Source: JAXGQD01 sp964574395
Lineage (GTDB): Bacteria; Bacillota; Clostridia; Saccharofermentanales; Fastidiosipilaceae
Length of the DNA: 18,810 nt
Assembly (NCBI GenBank): GCA_964574395.1
Contig: CAZNNL010000039.1
Location: forward strand, 1-18,810
Reading direction: 5' to 3'
In this document: piece after piece, positions 14,832-18,810 of the stretch
How positions within the stretch are numbered: the stretch's first letter is position 1
Layout: the number at the start of each line of letters is the position of its first letter
The notes under the pieces: model-generated
What the model was told of the DNA's origin: nothing
Database searches by the model: none
Seen by the model: the letters and a program-made list of their open reading frames with translations, nothing else
Made by a program: the position numbers and the translations under genes

Positions 14832-15962
14832 TTATTTATCTTTCAGGATGCTCTTTCCCTTCTTCATTTGCTCGGCGTAGGCTTCCTTCATGAGCTTGAT
14901 CATTTCGTCTTCTTCGACCGCAGCGCCAGAGTAAATCTTTTTGGCTATGACCAGCATCACTTGGTTGTAAGCGAAACCGAATGCCGCCGTGATTAAAGCT
15001 GCTGTCGTACCACTAATCGTGCCCCCTGCTGCAGTACCGATTCCAGGAATAAATTTGACAACATTAGCTACTATGGTCCGCCCCAAAATCGTCGCGCTGC
15101 CTGTCCCTAGCACAGCGGAAATAACACTCGTCAACAAAGCTTTATTAATTGGAATTCCAAATATGACAGTAAGGCGCGCCAACATACCCAGCTGAATCGG
15201 GATGAGAAGGGCTGCGTCGGCGAAGGGCAGGGGATTAAAACCCGCTGCGAAAGCGGTGGTTACAAATGGCAAAACAGACTTATTCGCTGCATCCAACTTC
15301 CGTTCCAGGTTTACTTTTTGCGCATTAATAAACGCTGCATGTGCCGCTTCCGGCAGACAATCGAAAGTAATATCAACCAATTCCCTCAGTCCAAATGCCG
15401 GCACGGTGTAAACATCATCAATCTCAATATCTTGCGCCAAGACCGCGCGCACATTCTTGACCGGCAGATTCAGATCTCGAATATATTTTTCCAGCGCTTT
15501 ATAATCACGACCGATAGATTGCGTCAACACAACAATGACAGGGATTTTTTCGGCAAAAGAACGAATCCACTCGATTTCGAAATCCTCAATCCGTCTCGAC
15601 AAACTATTGATGCAAAACCAAATCATATGAATGAGCTGGTCCTTATTATTCACCTCTATCAAGCGGTCGATTTCATATAGGATTTCCTTTTTAATTTCCG
15701 CCTGCACCACCGGATCAAGTTCGATGCCCTTGGTATCGTAAAGCGAGAGGGGAATGCCAGGTTTTGTGATGCGCTGAAGATGTTGGGTGACAGGCGTGCC
15801 AACTCCGGTGTCGGCGAGGTTTTCGCGGAAGACACTGTTGATAAGGGTGCTTTTGCCAACACCTGTCTTACCAATAACCATCAAGTTCGCTGTCTGCATT
15901 TTCGTTTCCTCTTCCTTGATTAGGCTGAAAAATTGACCAAAGAGGTCCACCACATCATTCAT
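14832..15962 (-). CDS. Dynamin/YcjF-like GTPase with DUF697-type tail
   Basis: A 376-residue GTPase. G1 is GKTGVGKS (31-38), the likely G2 Thr is Thr56, and G3 is DTKG (76-79). The usual base-recognition motif [NT]KxD is replaced by LTQSIGRD (146-153). The C-terminal half (about 235-345) is hydrophobic and resembles DUF697/YcjF-like membrane-associated tails (FNPLPFADAALLIPIQLGML, then alternating glycine-rich helices). The start at 15962 is chosen because TTAGGAGG lies 9 nt upstream; longer frames to 16055 lack one. It lies 106 bp downstream of the AlbA_2 gene on the same strand, possibly with its own promoter. A role at the membrane is inferred; the target is unknown. Confidence 0.82.
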   Translation of the reverse strand: MNDVVDLFGQFFSLIKEEETKMQTANLMVIGKTGVGKSTLINSVFRENLADTGVGTPVTQHLQRITKPGIPLSLYDTKGIELDPVVQAEIKKEILYEIDRLIEVNNKDQLIHMIWFCINSLSRRIEDFEIEWIRSFAEKIPVIVVLTQSIGRDYKALEKYIRDLNLPVKNVRAVLAQDIEIDDVYTVPAFGLRELVDITFDCLPEAAHAAFINAQKVNLERKLDAANKSVLPFVTTAFAAGFNPLPFADAALLIPIQLGMLARLTVIFGIPINKALLTSVISAVLGTGSATILGRTIVANVVKFIPGIGTAAGGTISGTTAALITAAFGFAYNQVMLVIAKKIYSGAAVEEDEMIKLMKEAYAEQMKKGKSILKDK

Positions 15963-16001
15963 GCTGAAAGTCCTCCTAAAATCCGATTCTGTATACTTTT
16001 C

Positions 16002-16007
16002 ATTATA
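16002..16007 (-). promoter_or_regulatory. Possible -10 box of the GTPase gene
   Basis: TATAAT on the minus strand lies 39 bp upstream of the GTPase ATG, with no clear -35 element. Confidence 0.35.
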
Positions 16008-16068
16008 CATGCGGATGCTTAGTTTTTTGATAGAGGAGATATGCACACTTAACAAATCGGGTAGGCTG

Positions 16069-17406
16069 CTATTTTACGCCTTTACGGTAGCGGGTTTGCT
16101 TACCTTTGCCGACCTTGTATAAAGTGCCTTCCTCAGTCATATCGCGCAGTAGCAAAATACTGGTAGATTGTGATACGTCAAGTGTGTTCTGAACATCAAT
16201 TCTGGAGATTTGGTCTTGGGACTCGAAAAGCTCCAAAATGGCTTTTTCTCGCTGTTCTTGGACAGATGGGTAGGTAGTTACAATGGGCTTTTTCGAGCGT
16301 GTTGTTACGTCTTGTTCCCTTAGGTAATTGAGGTTGGGTAAGGTAATTTTAAATGCATTAGTTGATGTTTCGATATGCGGGTTTAAGGATGAGGAAGCAT
16401 AGGCGGCGCGTATTTTGGCCAAACCTGTACCATAGGCTTCGATTAGTTTTAGTCGATAAAAAATATTGGCAAGATTCTTATTTCGAAGTACGGAAACGCC
16501 AAGTGAGATGTCCTGGATAGTGATACCATTTAATAAACCACCAACAGAAATGAACTCGATGCGATCATCGAAAATGCTCACTAAGGTGGAAGCGTTAATG
16601 GAATATTCCCTATGTATTATGGCGTTGAGCAAAGTTTCTCGCACAGCTTCTTGGGGATAATCGCGTAAATCGACGCGCTCTAATTCGGAAAACTCACTCC
16701 TAGTCCGGTTGTGACGGTCAATAAAAGCATAGGCATCTTCTAATTGCTTTAATAATGAACCAGATAATTCTTTTCTATCCTTGAAGACAGTTTTTTGACT
16801 TCCTTCAAACACTGCTAACCTAATATTATGTGTGCATTGATCTGATAAAAGAAGCGCTAAGTTTGTATAACTGCCATCATTGGCGATTAAGCCGAGACTG
16901 CGCTGCTGATTCGGCTTCAAAGCTAAGTTGTGTTTCTTAAAATAGAGTTCTGTTGCGTGAAGCGTTAAATCTTGTTCGAGAGACTTGGCTTCTTCATAAC
17001 AATCATTGCTACTATCTTTAATCATTTTCAAAATAGCAGCTTCTGACGCAGGAACACTGGAGGAAGCCTGCCTTACGAAAACTCCAGCGGGTCTGATTCC
17101 TTTATCGCTCAGGTAATAAGGTCTTTCGGTGCCCCTTTGGACTTCGATGATAAGTATGGTTTTGCCATCACGACTTTCGTGATAAATGTTAGTGAAAAGT
17201 GTAGCATCAGGCTTAATGGTATCCCTGATTTTATTGCTAATTTTCAGCATTGTTTCATCAAGATCGTCTATGCCAACTATGCTTCCGTCATCACTTATAC
17301 CTAAGATTATTTTTCCGCCATCGGTATTGGCAAAAGCAATAACACTCTTGGCAATGTTGCCTGTATAAGATTCTTTGAATTCAACATTTATGTTTTTTAC
17401 TAGCAT
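16069..17406 (-). CDS. AlbA_2 (Schlafen-type) / HATPase / winged-helix protein
   Basis: A 445-residue protein. Residues 8 to about 125 form an AlbA_2 domain: EFKES (9-13), AFANTDGGKIILGI (24-37) and the closing VFVRQASSSVPAS (109-121). A GHKL-ATPase-like region spans about 250-335: PQEAVRETLLNAIIHREYS (251-269), DRIEFISVGGLLNGI (281-295) and YGTGLAKIR (325-333). The C-terminal 60 residues look like a winged helix-turn-helix (ISRIDVQNTLDVSQSTSILL). Proteins of this architecture are usually annotated as transcriptional regulators or RecG-like ATP-binding proteins, and some AlbA_2 proteins occur in defence loci. AAAGGAAG precedes the ATG. The upstream region carries phased TTCTAA repeats, a likely self-recognition site. 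Confidence 0.87.
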   Translation of the reverse strand: MLVKNINVEFKESYTGNIAKSVIAFANTDGGKIILGISDDGSIVGIDDLDETMLKISNKIRDTIKPDATLFTNIYHESRDGKTILIIEVQRGTERPYYLSDKGIRPAGVFVRQASSSVPASEAAILKMIKDSSNDCYEEAKSLEQDLTLHATELYFKKHNLALKPNQQRSLGLIANDGSYTNLALLLSDQCTHNIRLAVFEGSQKTVFKDRKELSGSLLKQLEDAYAFIDRHNRTRSEFSELERVDLRDYPQEAVRETLLNAIIHREYSINASTLVSIFDDRIEFISVGGLLNGITIQDISLGVSVLRNKNLANIFYRLKLIEAYGTGLAKIRAAYASSSLNPHIETSTNAFKITLPNLNYLREQDVTTRSKKPIVTTYPSVQEQREKAILELFESQDQISRIDVQNTLDVSQSTSILLLRDMTEEGTLYKVGKGKQTRYRKGVK

Positions 17407-17419
17407 GAGCCCACTTCCT

Positions 17420-17480
17420 TTCTAACTAATATTCTAATCATATTCTAACATACTAATCATTAGAAAGGGGAAGTGATTAG
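17420..17480. promoter_or_regulatory. Phased TTCTAA operator array upstream of the AlbA_2 gene
   Basis: TTCTAA occurs at 17420-17425, 17432-17437 and 17443-17448, followed by CTAATCATTAG (17453-17463), a near-perfect dyad. The spacing of 11-12 bp places all sites on one DNA face. CTAATCA (17453-17459) also pairs with TGATTAG (17474-17480). The array covers the region directly upstream of the AlbA_2 ribosome binding site, so bound protein would block the promoter. Confidence 0.5.
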
Positions 17481-17483
17481 CAT

Positions 17484-17552
17484 ATGCGAAAAGATATGAG
17501 CTTGGATTCTGGGTGGAGTGGGCCGCACGCTGTGGTCCGCGATCTGGACTAG
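17484..17552 (+). CDS. Possible 22-residue mini-ORF
   Basis: ATG to TAG encodes 22 residues (MRKDMSLDSGWSGPHAVVRD, then LD). AAGGGGAA lies upstream, but the spacing (about 13 nt) is long. It is divergent from the AlbA_2 gene and is followed at once by a GC-rich hairpin. It could be a leader peptide, a gene remnant or chance. Confidence 0.2.
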   Translation: MRKDMSLDSGWSGPHAVVRDLD

Positions 17553-17553
17553 C

Positions 17554-17583
17554 CGCTCTCGTAGCGCTGGTTCCCCGAGAGCG
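17554..17583. other. GC-rich perfect hairpin between convergent-facing ends
   Basis: CGCTCTCG (17554-17561) and CGAGAGCG (17576-17583) form a perfect 8-bp stem with a 14-nt loop, 21 bp beyond the lipoprotein stop codon. Neither strand has a T run directly after the stem, so it is a poor intrinsic terminator, though it may still protect the lipoprotein transcript end. The surrounding 17510-17600 is visibly richer in G and C than its neighbours. Confidence 0.5.
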
Positions 17584-17604
17584 TCAAAACTGCTTAGGGG
17601 GCTT

Positions 17605-18810
17605 TTACTTTGGCGAAACGTAATAGTACGCAATCCCCTCTGCGTCAATGTAAGAACTACGAAAGAGTGCATGGTCGCCATAGACAAGGAAATTGCTCGG
17701 TTCTTTCGGAAATCCATCGAAGGACACGAGGATATCTTTATCAATGACGTAAAGATAGGGTATTGTTTCGCTATAAACGGACCAAGAAACGAGATTTTCG
17801 CTAGCTCTTAATGGTCCAATGGGGTTTAGGTTTGAGAAAATTTCTTCGTTTGTGGTCATATCAAGGAGTGTTTGTACTGAGTTTTTTGTTTCGCTATTTT
17901 CGGTCGAAACAATGCTGAAAATGTGACCTGATTCGTTAGAGATATTATAGTCTCTGAAGGGGAATGGGAGTGGGAGTAGGGTTTTGCCAGTATTAATATT
18001 AATGAGCTCAAGCGCGAAGGTTTCGTCTACCCGAACAGCCACCACGTCGTTTTCGTAGAGGCGCGGATAAAAGCAATTTTCCATAATCAGAGTGATTTCG
18101 TCAGTTTGTAAATCGTAGCTATATAAATCCTTGAAGACAGGATTGTCAGGCTGCTTGGCTGAGGTTTCATCGAAGTAAATGGTATGGTCCTTTAATAGAA
18201 TATTTTTAGTCGCGATGCTTTGTTCATCGGGATTATCAAGGGCGGGTAGGGGTTTGAGGGTTTTGTCCTTGATAGTTAGGACGGATGTTGTGCGGGTTTT
18301 GCCATCATCGGTAGTTGAGTTCAGAATAATGTATTCTTGATTGGCAGCCTCTACAAAGTCCGAACTGTTTTCGAAGGTGTAAAGAACCTCGTAATCTTGC
18401 TCAGCGATCTTGTAGATGCCGATACTTTCGGTCGAAAAGTCGCTGCTAACTCGCGTGCCCAGAAGTTCATTTTCAGAAAGCATGTGCTGAAAGAAATACT
18501 TACTATTGTTTTCCTCAAGCTCCAATTTTTCGTAATTGTAGTATTTACTGGCAGGCTCGACAGCTTTGTGGAACTGATAATCTACATTAATTGCTAGATC
18601 GTTGGTGATTTTAGTAGCTTCGGTTTGTGATTCTTCTTCTGATGCTGTTGCTGTAGAAGTCGTTACTTCTGATGAACTAGGGCTTCCCTCAGTAACCTTC
18701 GAGGTGATCGTTGAGGGAGTAGTAGCTTCCGTGGTATCAACATTTTTTTGGCAAGAAAATAAAAGAAGCGAAGTTGCAGCTAAAAGTATTAAGACAGAGA
18801 TAATCTTTTT
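17605..18810 (-). CDS. Beta-propeller-like lipoprotein (5' end beyond window)
   Basis: The frame is open to the window edge, giving 401 residues without the start codon. The visible N-terminus is KKIISVLILLAATSLLLFSC, a classic type II signal peptide with lipobox LFSC; only the initiating methionine and perhaps one or two residues are missing. A Ser/Thr/Glu-rich linker of about 40 residues follows. The rest has repeated beta-strand patterns such as IGIYKIAEQDYEVLYTF, KDLYSYDLQTDEITLI and LELININTGKTLLPL, typical of surface beta-propeller-like proteins with no catalytic signature. It is probably anchored to the outer face of the membrane. Starting the gene at the internal TTG (18525) would wrongly discard the signal peptide. 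Confidence 0.85.
   Translation of the reverse strand, partial: KKIISVLILLAATSLLLFSCQKNVDTTEATTPSTITSKVTEGSPSSSEVTTSTATASEEESQTEATKITNDLAINVDYQFHKAVEPASKYYNYEKLELEENNSKYFFQHMLSENELLGTRVSSDFSTESIGIYKIAEQDYEVLYTFENSSDFVEAANQEYIILNSTTDDGKTRTTSVLTIKDKTLKPLPALDNPDEQSIATKNILLKDHTIYFDETSAKQPDNPVFKDLYSYDLQTDEITLIMENCFYPRLYENDVVAVRVDETFALELININTGKTLLPLPFPFRDYNISNESGHIFSIVSTENSETKNSVQTLLDMTTNEEIFSNLNPIGPLRASENLVSWSVYSETIPYLYVIDKDILVSFDGFPKEPSNFLVYGDHALFRSSYIDAEGIAYYYVSPK

Noticed and set aside
15963..16055. Longer GTPase start at 16055
   Set aside because: No ribosome binding site; AGGAGG sits before the ATG at 15962, and a possible -10 box lies inside the extension.
17540..17600. tRNA-like gene (GGTTCCCCGA resembles a T-loop)
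   Set aside because: No acceptor, D-arm or anticodon stem can be drawn around it.
18523..18525. TTG start for the lipoprotein gene
   Set aside because: The frame continues upstream through a linker and a complete lipoprotein signal peptide to the window edge.

Overview
The window looks like a chromosomal segment of an anaerobic, moderate-GC Gram-positive bacterium (Bacillota, Clostridia-like; genus not determinable from the sequence). Evidence: strong AGGAGG-type ribosome binding sites on most genes, a lipobox lipoprotein, a PucR/CdaR-type regulator, a membrane pyrophosphatase, an AmmeMemoRadiSam pair, and small stress-type proteins (GlsB/YeaQ, CsbD, YggT families). Sixteen protein genes are supported. 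Several have true starts well inside the longest open frame; these are reassigned here from their ribosome binding sites.

Layout. Positions 1-1903 form an accessory-looking region: two arrays of about 75-bp palindromic units (three units each, 101-102-bp period) flank a single minus-strand gene for a DUF559/Vsr-like endonuclease-fold protein. Next come a Gfo/Idh/MocA oxidoreductase (+), a shared bidirectional terminator, and a minus-strand pair (HbpS/GlcG-like protein, then hppA pyrophosphatase). Diverging from these is a tandem class II aldolase with a degenerate second domain. Positions 6832-9862 hold amrA (MEMO/LigB-AMMECR1 fusion), translationally adjacent to amrS (radical SAM), then a cytidylate-kinase-like protein with a degraded P-loop. 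Positions 9990-11532 carry three small envelope or stress-type genes (GlsB-like, CsbD, YggT).

Positions 11680-13566 contain a promoter, a candidate structured leader RNA and a PucR-type regulator. The regulator is interrupted by an artificial 100-N gap whose flanks are the same 55 bp; collapsing them gives one intact 516-residue frame. Convergent to it is an OFA-type MFS transporter. Further right on the minus strand are a dynamin/YcjF-like GTPase with a DUF697-like tail, an AlbA_2/HATPase/winged-helix protein preceded by a helically phased TTCTAA array, and a beta-propeller-like lipoprotein whose start codon lies just past the window end.

The best candidates for something undescribed are the paired palindromic arrays around the endonuclease-like gene, the switch-like leader RNA before the PucR gene, and the phased operator before the AlbA_2 gene. 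All functions are inferred by motif reading; no database search was possible.
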